Positions 35,217 to 44,335 of a DNA stretch of 64,000 bases are shown here, piece by piece (position 1 is the stretch's first letter; the number at the start of each line of letters is the position of its first letter). The stretch covers positions 8,866,001-8,930,000 of the forward strand of contig NZ_JACHNE010000001.1 in NCBI RefSeq assembly GCF_014205255.1. Reading direction: 5' to 3'. The notes beneath the pieces are model-generated. The model saw only the letters and a list, made by a program, of their open reading frames with translations, did not search any database and had not been told where the DNA came from. This DNA is from Streptomyces caelestis. Its GTDB lineage: Bacteria; Actinomycetota; Actinomycetes; Streptomycetales; Streptomycetaceae. The position numbers and the translations under genes were made by a program.

Positions 35217-36930
35217 CTGTCGATGCTTCACGCCTGTCCGCTGATCGTTTGCGCTACATAGGTGCCGCGACCCGGCGCATCGCCCGGGGCATCGATCTCG
35301 ACGAGATCGTGAGGGGGCTGTGCAGGGCCACCGTGCCCACCTTCTCCGACGCGATCCTGGTCTATCTGCGCGATCCACTGCCCGTCGGTGACGAGCGGCC
35401 CGTCGGCCCGCTGGTGTTCCGACTGAGCCGCACCGACCATAGACCGGGGGAGGGCGATGCCGACGGAGGGTTCGTGCCGCTGGTGCAACTGGGGCCCACC
35501 GAGCTGGACGGGGTCGCCACCCAGCCGTGCCAGGTTCGGCCAGGCAGCGCGCTCGCCGAGGTGCTGCGCGGCGTGCGCCCGGTCTTCACCAACACGCCCG
35601 CAGCCCGGGCGGCCCTGCCCGAGCTGCTCGGGAAGAACGCTGAGTATTGCGTCCCACCCGGAAAGCGCGCGATCCTCGCGCCACTGCGCGGCCGGCGCCG
35701 AGTGATCGGCACCGCGCTGTTCCTGCGCAACCTCGAGCGGCGCGCATTCGAGGACGACGACCTGCTGGTGGCTGCCCAGCTCGCCACGCACAGCGCACTG
35801 GGCATCGATAAGACGGCGTTGGACGGGCGCAAGGCCTCTATCGCTGGCGAGCTGCAGCTCAAAATGCTCCCGAGGGCCCTACCCCGCTGCACCGGCGTGC
35901 GGCTGGCCTCCCGCTACCTGCCGGCTGCGGAGACGGCCCGGGTCGGCGGCGACTGGTACGACGCGATCCCGCTGCCCGGCAGCCGTGTCGCCCTGGTCAT
36001 CGGGGACGTCATGGGCCACGACATGACGTCGGCAGCCCTCATGGGCCAACTCCGCACCACCGCGCAGACCCTTGCGGGCCTGGACCTGCCACCGCAGGAG
36101 GTGCTACACGCCCTCGACGAGCAAGCCCAGCGACTGGGCACTGACTACATCGCGACCTGCCTCTACACAGTGTACGACCCGGTATCGCACCGCATCACCA
36201 TCGCCAACGCCGGTCACCCGCCGCCCGTCCTGCTCCACCTGGGCGGCCGCGCCGAGGTGCTGCGCGTGCCCTCCGGTGCCCCCATCGGGGTCGGCGGCGT
36301 CGACTTCGAGGCCGTGGAGCTCGACGCGCCCGCAGGTGCAACCCTGCTGCTGTACACCGACGGGCAGGTCGAGTCCCGCCTGCGCGATGTGTGGACCGGC
36401 ATCGAGCAGCTGCGGGAGAAGCTCGCCGCGATCGCACGGCTCACCGGCCCGGACCATCCGCCGCCCCTGGAAGCCCTGTGCGACGAGGTGCTCGACATGC
36501 TCGGCCGGGCGACCGGGACGACGACATCGCACTGCTCGCCGCCCGCTTCGACGGCATCGCGCCCAGCGACGTGGCGTATTGGTTCCTGGAGCCGGAAGAC
36601 ACGGCCCCCCGTCGGGCCCGACGTCTTGCCCGGGGCGCGCTCGTCCGCTGGGGCATGGAGGAACTCACGGACTCCGTGGAGCTGCTGGTCAGCGAGGTGG
36701 TGACCAACGCTGTGCGGTACACCTCCCGGCCGGTGACTCTGCGGCTGCTGCGCACGGACGTGCTGCGCTGCGAAGTCGGCGACGACGTGCCGCAACTGCC
36801 TCGGTTGCAGCGGACCCGCGCCACCGACGAGGCCGGACGTGGCCTGTACCTGGTGAACCGGCTGGCCCGGCGCTGGGGCGCGACCCGGCTGAGCACTGGC
36901 AAGGTGGTTTGGTTTGAACTCACCCGGTGA
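35217..36930 (+). pseudogene. GAF-SpoIIE phosphatase-HATPase protein, broken
   Basis: The frame is open from the IS edge: ASRLSADRLRYIGAATRRIA, a GAF domain (about 35300-35830, ending LLVAAQLATHSALGIDKTAL), then the PP2C/SpoIIE domain with LKMLPRALPRCTGVRLASRY, GGDWYDAIPLPGSRVALVIG, DVMGHDMTSAALMGQLRTTA and LLLYTDGQVESR. Near 36515 a single-base shift separates it from DDDIALLAARFDGI and the anti-sigma kinase-like ATPase domain (SVELLVSEVVTNAVRYTSRP, DEAGRGLYLVNRLARRWGAT) ending LTR-stop at 36930. Such proteins tune sigma factors by dephosphorylating anti-sigma antagonists. IS copy 1 removed the N-terminus (probably PAS); the shift splits the ATPase domain off, so the gene is doubly damaged. 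Confidence 0.85.
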
Positions 36931-36939
36931 GATTGGGCT

Positions 36940-37196
36940 GCCAAGAACGCTGCCCATCTCCAGGATGCGACGCACCACCGCCCGGCCCCTGGGTAGCCAG
37001 GACGCACTCATCTGGAACAGAAGCTGGCCCGTCCAGCCGTCCCCGAAGTCGTCCTCAGCCAGGTCTTCCGGTCCCGGGAGGGCTCGACCGTCGGTGCGTC
37101 CAGCCAGTCGGCCGGAACATCGGGACGGAGCCCATAGGCCGCCTGCACCGCGCCGATCGCCTGCTGGTAGCTATCCGTCTCGGTATCGATGGTCAC
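36940..37196 (-). pseudogene. hypothetical protein, frameshifted
   Basis: From ATG 37196 the minus strand reads MTIDTETDSYQQAIGAVQAA then YGLRPDVPADWLDAPTVEPS; after a frameshift near 37075 DLAEDDFGDGWTGQLLFQMS follows, then SWLPRGRAVVRRILEMG. This is coding-like, acidic and helical, in the style of a small Streptomyces protein family that I cannot name. It is convergent with the SpoIIE-type gene and next to a tpg relic. Confidence 0.45.
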
Positions 37197-37212
37197 CGCA
37201 CGCCCCGCCCGC

Positions 37213-37580
37213 CCGCTCCGCGCTCAAATCCGCACGAGCCCAGATGAAATTCCTTCGCACGCCCGCCAAGGGCTCCACGAAGGCCGTGGCCGCCGACCTG
37301 GGCGTCTCCCGCAGTACGGTGGAGCGCGTGCCGGGCGTACTTCGGGTTCACTGCGAACGGGTCCTCGGACGAGGGCTGGGTGAAGGACATCATCACCGCT
37401 GTCTCGCCCACCCACGCCACCCAGATCCTTCAGCTGAAGGAGGCCAGAGCGACGGACGATGACCTCCAACCGCTGCTCGCTGAGGCCATCACGCACTCCT
37501 ATTTCCAGGAGGGCGGAACCACCCGGAAGGTCCTGCGCGCGGATTTCACGGACGTGGTGTGGCTCGATATCTCGTTTTAG
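37213..37580 (+). pseudogene. second Tpg (telomere terminal protein) relic
   Basis: The first part reads SALKSARAQMKFLRTPAKGS then TKAVAADLGVSRSTVERV, matching the N-terminal helix-turn-helix region of Tpg terminal proteins (AQMxxL...KGTxxVAxxLGVSxRTVERY). At about 37333 it jumps, with a frame change, to YFGFTANGSSDEGWVKDIIT, PTHATQILQLKEARATDDDL and EAITHSYFQEGGTTRKVLRA, DFTDVVWLDISF-stop (37580), which parallels the Tpg C-terminus (FGFTAAPGTTDEARxxxLT...YFxxGG...VEFTDxxHxE). About 70 residues in the middle are missing. Sequence is clearly different from the Tpg part at 13190-13415, so it comes from another telomere gene. Confidence 0.65.
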
Positions 37581-37712
37581 CGGCGCGGAATTCAGGACGG
37601 CTATAAACCTGTGTGTGACTGAGCGCCACGGTTGGCCAGTTAGCGGCTTTCTTGGCCAGTCTTAGCGTTCACGGTCGACGGCACTCGGACGGACTTGATC
37701 ATCGCTCCGAGT

Positions 37713-38009
37713 TCAAGCGGTAACGACATTGAAGGCCGGGAAAACTTTTGGCTGCACATCGGCGAATCCGAGGTCTCGCAGGATCGGAAGGATGGTCTCA
37801 CCGAACCGGTTGAAGGACTCCTCGGAGTCCCAGACATCCGTCACATGCCAACCGGTCGGGCTGGGGCCTGCAATGTGGGCGATGAGACCGGGGACGGGCC
37901 AGTCCGAACTGGCCTTGACCAGTCCGCGTCCCTTGTTCAGTTTGTTTGTGCCTTCTTCGTACTGAGCCTGGGTCATGCCGGGCACGTTAAACACAGCGAT
38001 GATGGCCAT
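37713..38009 (-). CDS. dimeric alpha-beta barrel protein
   Basis: The 98-residue protein reads MAIIAVFNVPGMTQAQYEEG, then GPSPTGWHVTDVWDSEESFN and FGFADVQPKVF near the end, the pattern of small stand-alone ABM-like proteins (VxxxPGMTxxQYexv...GWxVxDVWeSxExFxxF). Such proteins fold as dimers with a ferredoxin-like barrel; activity is unknown. ATG 38009 was chosen over ATG 38015 because GGAG stands five bases before it. Frame intact; stop 37713. The 130 bases to the left have two TTGGCCAGT repeats (37633, 37652) but no gene. Confidence 0.8.
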   Translation of the reverse strand: MAIIAVFNVPGMTQAQYEEGTNKLNKGRGLVKASSDWPVPGLIAHIAGPSPTGWHVTDVWDSEESFNRFGETILPILRDLGFADVQPKVFPAFNVVTA

Positions 38010-38129
38010 GATCACTCCGTCTCATTGAGGGGCCTCGGGTTCTCCCAGTCGACCATCTCAACGATTCGACCGCGCGTTGAGGCGCTCCATCCGGAGGAGG
38101 GGCCATCTCGGCTCTGGGGCTCCGAGCGG

Positions 38130-38426
38130 GCCACTTGCATCGCTCAGACTGACCAACTGTGGCGCTCAGCCGACCACGTGATCGCCACCTGGGTGACGTC
38201 GACCGGCTGCGGCACGCGGTACGAGGATCTGACGGCCGAAGGCGAGGTCCACGTCGACTACCTGCCCCCGCTGGGCGAGCCGTGGTTCGAGGACGAGGAC
38301 GACCCGGACTACTACCCGATCTGCCACTGCCCGCGCATCCCGAAGCAGTTCTGCATGGAGTGCGCCGGCTGCGCCGCCTGCGGGCAGTGTCGCGGCCCGC
38401 ACACCTGGCCCCCGGCCCGGTCCTGA
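38130..38426 (+). CDS. Cys-rich small protein
   Basis: The open frame reads TDQLWRSADHVIATWVTSTG, CGTRYEDLTAEGEVHVDYLP and, at the end, a dense cluster YPICHCPRIPKQFCMECAGC then AACGQCRGPHTWPPARS-stop. Nine Cys in about 30 residues suggest a zinc-binding module. The only usual start codon in the coding-like region is GTG 38178; the upstream part (from CTG 38155) looks coding too, so the real start may be lost or non-standard. An IS begins 17 bases after the stop. I do not recognise the family. Confidence 0.45.
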   Translation, partial: ATCIAQTDQLWRSADHVIATWVTSTGCGTRYEDLTAEGEVHVDYLPPLGEPWFEDEDDPDYYPICHCPRIPKQFCMECAGCAACGQCRGPHTWPPARS

Positions 38427-38442
38427 TCACCGAGGGCGATCT

Positions 38443-40047
38443 CTCAGCTTGTTCTTTATCTACCAGGATCTTCCAGGCTTGCCGATGGCCTTGAGGGTCT
38501 CTGGGCGTTTGACGGTTTTGCCGACGTCGTAGTGGCGTGCCCGGTGCTTGTTCTTGGCACCAGGCGGCCTTCCGGGGTCGGCTCCTCGGGGTTTGGGAAC
38601 ACGGGCCGGGCAGGCGAGGTGAGCGCGGATGTTCCTGAACCCTCGGCGGACCCGGGCCGGGGTGAGCCGGTCGGAGGTGGCCGGTTTCTCCCAGGGCCGG
38701 CGGAGGTCCGCGGCGAGAGGCCGGGCGAGCCGGAGCTGGGTGTGAGCGACGATCAGGAGCCAGGTCCAGCGGTCCGCGGCCTGGGGAGTGCGGAGTTTCG
38801 GGGTGGTCCAGCCCAGGGTCTGCTTCGCGAAGCGGAAGGTGTGCTCCAGGTCGAAGCGGCGGAGAAATGCCTGCCAGAATCGGTCCACGTCGTCCGGAGC
38901 GGCGCCGGTCTTGGAGGACCACAACCACACCGGCGGGGCATCACGGTCCTTCGACAGATGCTCGACCTTCAACCGGATCAACGTGCCCTCGACCAAGGGA
39001 AGTTCACCGTCGTGGTCGAGCCATGAGGAGCGGTGGGTGAGCCTTGGGTGGACCCGGTCCCATGCCTGAGTCTCGGCCTGGCCGTAGTTGGTGGTTGCGG
39101 TGACCGTGGTGATCGCGGGCTCGGGCCAGGTCTCCGGCTTGGCGAAGCGGAATTCCGGGCCGTGCTTAGGGGGCCGTCCGCCCTTCGGGTCGTGGACGCG
39201 AGGCGGCTTGGGCAGGCGCATGACCCGGTCGGAGCGGACGCGGCCGACAAGCTCGACGGGCAGGTCGCGCAGGACCCAGGCCAGGCGGGTGACGTCATAG
39301 CCGGCGTCGCTGACGATCACGATCTGCGGGTCCCCGTTTTGCCACTGGCCGGTCGCGACGAGCCGTTCAACGACTCCTCGGAGCTGGGCGGCGGTGACCG
39401 CGGTCGCGTCGTCTGCAGGTCCCAGCCGGACCGCGTCCAGGATCGCGGTCCAGGAGGTGGCACCCGGCTCCAGCACGGCGACAAAGGAGTACGGCCAGCC
39501 CGGGATGAACTGCGATGCCGTCTTCGCCCGGCCGTAGACGTGGCAGAACAGCCGGTCCGCTGAGCACGGCGCATCCGAGCGAAGCCACGGTGACACATCG
39601 ACTGCGAGGACCAGTCGGCCGTCGTCGAACCGCGGCAGCGACAGTCCGGCCAGCACCGTCCGCAACCGACCAGCATCGATCCGGCCGTGGTTCAGGCCGC
39701 CGTACATCGCTCCGTGCCCACGTCGGTGTTCGGGCAGCAGCGTCAGGTCCACCGGGGACTTCACAGCACCGTCCGCACACAGCACCGCGTCTGCCAGCTC
39801 GAACAACTCGTCGCGCCGGGCGGTCAGGCACTCGTAGAACTCTCCCCGGAAGCGTGACGCTTCCGCGAACGCTTCCCTCCGGACAGCATCAGGCAGCAGA
39901 CTCACCCTCACGGCCTTCGTCGTGGTCACGTGCACCTTGGTCGGAGCACATGATCAGACGAAGGCCGCCTCCACGTCCGGCGAACCCCCTGGTGAGCGAC
40001 CCAGTTCGAGACACCGTTCGAGGCCGGAAGAAAAAGAACAAGCTCAG
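38443..40047 (-). mobile_element. 1.6-kb IS with single transposase
   Basis: The ends share a 12-bp inverted repeat AGCTTGTTCTTT (38446-38457; reverse complement at 40034-40045), within CTCAGCTTG and CTGAGCTTG. No target duplication was recognised. One intact transposase fills the element. Confidence 0.8.
38460..39935 (-). CDS. intact transposase (NF041680-type DDE)
   Basis: The 491-residue protein has RRGHGAMYGGLNHGRIDAGR, LVLAVDVSPWLRSDAPCSAD (first catalytic Asp), QIVIVSDAGYDVTRLAWVLR (second Asp) and RRFDLEHTFRFAKQTLGWTT (Glu in a YREXK-like helix), the layout of the large actinobacterial transposase group annotated as NF041680. It fills the element between the inverted repeats. The frame is fully open and the start ATG 39935 (MHVTTTKAVRVSLLP) stands about 110 bases inside the right end. 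This is the best candidate for a mobile, active IS in the window. Confidence 0.9.
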   Translation of the reverse strand: MHVTTTKAVRVSLLPDAVRREAFAEASRFRGEFYECLTARRDELFELADAVLCADGAVKSPVDLTLLPEHRRGHGAMYGGLNHGRIDAGRLRTVLAGLSLPRFDDGRLVLAVDVSPWLRSDAPCSADRLFCHVYGRAKTASQFIPGWPYSFVAVLEPGATSWTAILDAVRLGPADDATAVTAAQLRGVVERLVATGQWQNGDPQIVIVSDAGYDVTRLAWVLRDLPVELVGRVRSDRVMRLPKPPRVHDPKGGRPPKHGPEFRFAKPETWPEPAITTVTATTNYGQAETQAWDRVHPRLTHRSSWLDHDGELPLVEGTLIRLKVEHLSKDRDAPPVWLWSSKTGAAPDDVDRFWQAFLRRFDLEHTFRFAKQTLGWTTPKLRTPQAADRWTWLLIVAHTQLRLARPLAADLRRPWEKPATSDRLTPARVRRGFRNIRAHLACPARVPKPRGADPGRPPGAKNKHRARHYDVGKTVKRPETLKAIGKPGRSW

Positions 40048-40592
40048 TGCCTGTTTCTGAACCCCAAAACGGCAGGTCAGCTCACGGTTTCCTGAGATGA
40101 GAAGTTTGGGGAAGCGTTCGCCGAACAGTCACGGTGACTGTTCGGCGAACGGAATCGGCGAGGCGCGAGAGACGGGTGAGCCAGCAAGTGAAAGTCACCA
40201 CGGTGATCTTTACCCGAAGGCGGCACCTCCAGCGCCAACCGACATGAGGTCCCGGGACGTTCTGGCACTCCGGAGCCAGAGTCCCGGCTCATGAGGGCGC
40301 GGTGGCGCCCCGGTCTCCGGCTGCGGTCGCGCTGCCCAGGATTCAACGACTGCCGCGCACTCGTAGACCGCGAGTGACAGATCCTTCAGTGCCTACCGCC
40401 CCCGTGGCGAACGGCTTTCCTGCGTCCTGCGTTGTGCGAGGCTCCTAGGAGGACCCTGGAGAGGTGGCCTGGCTGAGCCGCTGCCCCGGGAGCAGCGTCC
40501 GGGAGAACGCCCGCACCGTCACATAGTCAGTTGCCCTCGGGGTCGACCTGCCGCCCGATGCGGATTCCGCAGCGATGAGCCCCGCCAAGCGA
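40048..40592. other. gene-free stretch with large palindrome
   Basis: About 545 bases without a gene. It holds the 37-nt palindrome at 40115-40151. The remainder shows nothing recognisable. Confidence 0.5.
40115..40151. repeat. perfect 18-bp inverted repeat, one-base centre
   Basis: CGTTCGCCGAACAGTCAC, then G, then GTGACTGTTCGGCGAACG. The arms are perfect. There is no T tract, and no gene ends within 150 bases except the IS on the left. It could be a protein-binding site (replication, partition or recombinase core) or part of a lost element. Confidence 0.8.
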
Positions 40593-40620
40593 GAGCCCCG
40601 GCGCCCATTCGCCGGGGCTC
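40593..40620 (-). terminator. terminator of the DUF642-like gene
   Basis: GAGCCCCGGCG and CGCCGGGGCTC form a perfect 11-bp stem around a six-base loop, 24 bases beyond the minus-strand stop at 40644. Confidence 0.75.
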
Positions 40621-40643
40621 CTCTGGTGCCGCTCCGCAGCGCT

Positions 40644-40953
40644 TTACAGCAGACCGCAGGAGCAGACCTTCACGTCATCGATCACTGGCCCGTAGGCGCC
40701 GGAGACGGTGCTGTCGAACGCCAGCGTCGCGGTGAACCCGAGGGACAGGAACGTCACCTTCCGAGTCTCGTAACCCATGTTGGCGCGTGTCTTGCCGGTG
40801 GAGTCGAACGAGAAGCTCTGGACGTTCTGTCCGTTGACCAGAACCCACCCGGTCAACCAACGTGACAGCGCCGCCGGAACTCATCAGTGCCAGTAGTCCG
40901 GCGGCAGCGACGGCCAGAACCTTAGAGCGGTGTGGCGCAAGTCGATTACGCAT
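40644..40953 (-). pseudogene. secreted DUF642-like protein, internal deletion
   Basis: After a good site (GAGGAAAGA) the minus strand encodes a signal peptide MRNRLAPHRSKVLAVAAAGL then LALMSSGGA. Directly after it, in another frame, come VLVNGQNVQSFSFDSTGKTR, ANMGYETRKVTFLSLGFTAT and GAYGPVIDDVKVCSCGLL-stop, the C-terminal part of a DUF642/choice-of-anchor-C beta-sandwich. The first two thirds of the domain (about 100 residues) are missing and the frame is broken at the junction near 40860. The protein would have been secreted and sugar- or wall-binding. Confidence 0.7.
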
Positions 40954-41134
40954 TCTTTCCTCATTACTGAATGGGTTAATGTCCTTGTTTTCCCTCTGGC
41001 TGCTGGTCGGCCGGGGATGGTCTGGAGCGCCCGTGTTCGCACGCTCAGCGTCCGCCGTGCCCAGCGCTTCCGGTTCGGTACGGGGCCACTCTCCTGAAGT
41101 CCGGGGACGTGCTGTTCACGGTGCCGGGGCCGGC

Positions 41135-41160
41135 GTCGGCAAACCTTCGAAAAAGCTTGA
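41135..41160 (+). promoter_or_regulatory. 26-nt motif upstream of SARP gene
   Basis: GTCGG-C-AAACCTTCG-AAAAAG-CTTGA lies 69 bases before the SARP start. It matches 21 of 26 positions, without gaps, at 46508-46533 near the peptidoglycan-binding operon. It may be a regulator-binding site or shared promoter element. Confidence 0.45.
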
Positions 41161-41229
41161 ATCCGCCTAGAACCACAGGTCGGTGGCGCTCAGAGTGTGG
41201 CGTAGAGATGTCCGGGTGTCGCAGGGGGT

Positions 41230-44200
41230 GTGATGGCCACGTGTTTCGGGATCCTGGGGACCATCGAGGTATGGCGGAACGGGGCGCCGATCGACGTGGG
41301 GCACGCGATGCAGCGGCGAGTACTGGCGGCGCTGCTCGTCGACGCGGACCGGGCGGTGTCGGCCGACGCGCTGGTGGACCGCGTGTGGGGGGACACCGAG
41401 CCGGCGTACGGCCGCCGGAAACTGTACGGATACCTCTCCCGGCTGCGGCACGCACTGGCGGCCGACGGCACGGCCATCACACGGGAGCGGAGCGGCGGCT
41501 ACCGGCTGGCGGTCGACCCCTCGGTGGTGGACGCACACCGCTTCCGCGATCTGTCGGGCCGGGCCCGGAAGGCGGGCAGCGACGGGCAGGCGGAGGCTCT
41601 GTGGCGGGAAGCCCTGGCGCTGTGGCGAGGCAGCGCGTTCGCCGGGGTGGACACCCCATGGTTCAACGCGCGGCGCCGCCTCCTCGATGGCGAGCGGCTG
41701 GCAGCCCAGCTGGAGCTGGTCGATGTGCGGCTGCGCCTGGCGCAGCACGATGGGATGGTGAGCGAAGTGGCCGCCCGGGCCGAGGCGTATCCGCTCGACG
41801 AACGCGTGATCGGGCAACTGATCCTGGCCCTGTTCCGATGCGGACGGCAGGCCGAAGCGCTGGAGGCGTACGAGCGCGCTCGTCGGCGACTCGCCGACGA
41901 ACTGGGTGTCGACCCCGGCGCGGCGTTGCGGCGGCTGTACGAACGGATCCTCGCCGGCGACCCGGAGCTCGCCACGCCCCGCTCCGCCGCACCGCCCGCC
42001 ACCACGAAACCGGCCGGCAAGAGCGGCACGGTGGCGAACGTGGGCTCGCCGACGGCACGCCAGCTCGTCCCCCGGCTCCTCCCGGCGGACCAGTCGCTCT
42101 TCGTCGGCCGGGAGGACGAGGTGGACGAGGCTTGTCGGCTGCTTGGCGAAGAACGGCCCGGTCCGGTGACGCTGCTGGTCACCGGCCCCGCCGGAGTCGG
42201 CAAGACCGCCTTCGCGGTACGTACGGGGCACCTGCTCGCCTCCCGCTTCCCGGACGGTCAGCTCCATGCGGATCTGCGGGGCTTCGGAGACGAGCCAGCC
42301 GAGCCGTTCACGATCCTCGGCACCTTCCTCCGCGCGCTCGGCATCCCCGGCGGTACCGTGCCCGCAGAGCTGACCGGCCGCGTCCATCTCTACCGCACCC
42401 TGCTGGCAGGGCGGCAGATGCTCGTCGTCCTGGACAACGCCGCCAGTACCCAGCAGGTGAGTGACCTCCTGCCCAGCGGCGTGCGCTGTGCCACCATCAT
42501 CACCAGCCGGACGACCATGGCGGAACTGTGCGGCCGCCGACTCCCCCTGGGCGTACTGGACCCCGCGACGGGGCTCGACTTGCTGCGCGAGATGCTGGGC
42601 CGGGACCGGACCGACGCGGACTCCGGGTCGGCCCGCTCCATCGTGGAAACCTGCGGTGGCCTTCCCCTGGCGGTGTGGGTCGCCGGTGCTCGGCTGGCCG
42701 CCCGACCGCACTGGCCCCTGGCCAAGGTGGCGCGCGCCCTCGCCGACGAGCAGCGCAAGCTCGACGAGTTGGCCGTCGGCCACATCGCCGTACGGGCCAG
42801 TCTCGAACTGACCTACCAGCAGATGTCCGCGGCGACGCAGCACGCTCTGCAGATGATCGCCCTGCTGCCCGGACCGAGCTTCGCCGCCTGGGCGCTGGCC
42901 GCGCTGCTGGACGCGGGCCTGTCCGAGGCGGAGGCCGTCCTCGACGACCTGGTCGACGTACACCTGGTGCAGACCGGTTCGGCGAACGCCACCGGAATCC
43001 GCTATCAACTGCACGACCTGGTGCGACTGTTGGCCAGGGAGCGCGCGGAGCAGGACGTCCCGGAACGGGATCGCAGGGCCGCGCTCACCCGGTTGCTCGG
43101 GGCGAGCCTGTACCTCGCCGACCTCGCCGCGGACACCCTCAGCGTCGACTTCCAAGGCATCTCACAGCTGGACCTGGCCTCCTGGCGGCTGGCCGCTGCC
43201 GATCAGCTGCTCGCCGATCCGCTCGCCTGGTTCAACGACGAACGCCAGTTCCTCATCGACGTGGCAGAGCAGGCGCTGGACGGAACGGAGGGTGTCGCAC
43301 CCGCCGCCGGGCTGGCCACCGCCCTCACGACCCTCTTCCAGGTCGGCAGCCACTTCGACGACTGGGAGAGGCTCCAGAACCGGGCGCTCAAGGCGGCCCT
43401 GAGCAGCGGCGACCGGCACAGCGCCGCGAAGGTCCACCGTTGCCTCGGCGAACTCACCACCATCCTCGACCGCTATCCGGAAGCACTGGACCACTTCGAG
43501 CAGGCCCTGCTGCTCGCCGAGGGACAGGGGCCGACCTACCGGGCCAGTGCCACGGCCGGACTGGCATACGTGCATCGACTCCTTGGCCAGTACTCCACGG
43601 CCAGGTTCCATTTCGAGGAGGCCGCCGAGTTGGCTGAATCGGCGGGGAACGTCAACTGTCTCGTCTACGCGACCAACGGCCTCGGCGTCATCGACCTCGA
43701 ACAGGGCCGTTTCGGGGCCGCCGTGGAGCGGTTCACGGAGTGTCTCCACGCCAGCCGCGCCGGGGGCTACCGGCCGGGCGAGGCCCAAGCCTTGCGATGC
43801 CTGGGCCAGGGCCATCGTGCCCTCGGCGCCTATCCGGCCGCCGCCGACTGCTACCGGAGGGCCGTCGCGATCAGTGAGAGCCTCGGCGACCGCCTCAGCG
43901 CCACACACGCCACCTGCTGGCTCGGTGACGTCCTGGTACGGCAGGGCGCGCATCGGGAAGGGCGCCAATTACTGGCCCGGAGCCTGTGCACCTATCGGGA
44001 GTTCGGCAACCTCTGGGGCGAGGCGGCGACACTTTACGCGCTCGCGGAGGCGCAACTCGCGGTCGGTCGCGCGGCTCTGGCCCGCCGACGTGCCGAAGCC
44101 GCCATCAGGCTCTGGCGGCAGATCGGCTCCAGCAAGTGGCTCACCGTCGGCCTCGACACCCTGGCCAAGGCCCACACCCTGGCCGGCGACCACGAGGCCG

Positions 44201-44262
44201 CGACCCGGGCTCGTGACGAGGCCGCAGAGATACGGACGGCTTCGGGCAGCCCCGGCCCATGA
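41230..44262 (+). CDS. SARP (AfsR-type) transcriptional regulator
   Basis: The 1010-residue protein has: winged-helix DNA-binding domain (about residues 1-95, FGILGTIEVWRNGAPIDVGH ... RSGGYRLAV), bacterial transcriptional activation domain (100-245, VVDAHRFRDLSGRARKAGSD ... AYERARRRLADELGVDPGA), an NB-ARC ATPase (about 295-560; FVGREDEVDEACRLLGEE, P-loop VTGPAGVGKTAFAV, Walker B MLVVLDNA, GLPLAVWVAGARLA) and C-terminal TPR repeats (about 720-1000). This is the AfsR/DnrI/RedD family with AfsR-like length. Such proteins activate nearby operons, often secondary metabolism. Start GTG 41230 or ATG 41233. No biosynthetic genes are near; the closest likely targets are the secreted peptidoglycan-binding genes at 45514-46431, whose upstream region shares a 26-nt motif. 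Frame intact over 3 kb. Confidence 0.9.
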   Translation: MMATCFGILGTIEVWRNGAPIDVGHAMQRRVLAALLVDADRAVSADALVDRVWGDTEPAYGRRKLYGYLSRLRHALAADGTAITRERSGGYRLAVDPSVVDAHRFRDLSGRARKAGSDGQAEALWREALALWRGSAFAGVDTPWFNARRRLLDGERLAAQLELVDVRLRLAQHDGMVSEVAARAEAYPLDERVIGQLILALFRCGRQAEALEAYERARRRLADELGVDPGAALRRLYERILAGDPELATPRSAAPPATTKPAGKSGTVANVGSPTARQLVPRLLPADQSLFVGREDEVDEACRLLGEERPGPVTLLVTGPAGVGKTAFAVRTGHLLASRFPDGQLHADLRGFGDEPAEPFTILGTFLRALGIPGGTVPAELTGRVHLYRTLLAGRQMLVVLDNAASTQQVSDLLPSGVRCATIITSRTTMAELCGRRLPLGVLDPATGLDLLREMLGRDRTDADSGSARSIVETCGGLPLAVWVAGARLAARPHWPLAKVARALADEQRKLDELAVGHIAVRASLELTYQQMSAATQHALQMIALLPGPSFAAWALAALLDAGLSEAEAVLDDLVDVHLVQTGSANATGIRYQLHDLVRLLARERAEQDVPERDRRAALTRLLGASLYLADLAADTLSVDFQGISQLDLASWRLAAADQLLADPLAWFNDERQFLIDVAEQALDGTEGVAPAAGLATALTTLFQVGSHFDDWERLQNRALKAALSSGDRHSAAKVHRCLGELTTILDRYPEALDHFEQALLLAEGQGPTYRASATAGLAYVHRLLGQYSTARFHFEEAAELAESAGNVNCLVYATNGLGVIDLEQGRFGAAVERFTECLHASRAGGYRPGEAQALRCLGQGHRALGAYPAAADCYRRAVAISESLGDRLSATHATCWLGDVLVRQGAHREGRQLLARSLCTYREFGNLWGEAATLYALAEAQLAVGRAALARRRAEAAIRLWRQIGSSKWLTVGLDTLAKAHTLAGDHEAATRARDEAAEIRTASGSPGP

Positions 44263-44335
44263 CCGTGCGTCCTGTCGGGCGCTCCGGTCACCGAGCACGC
44301 TTCTTGCCACCGGCTACCACAGTGGCGTGGTTCCG

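Noticed and set aside
40115..40151. Streptomyces telomere palindrome
   Set aside because: Known telomeres have several clustered palindromes with GCN loops; here there is one isolated palindrome far from the window edge.
41167..43155. Long minus-strand open frame over the SARP gene
   Set aside because: Composition is Gln/Gly/Arg-rich without motifs; it is the antisense shadow of a well-recognised regulator.
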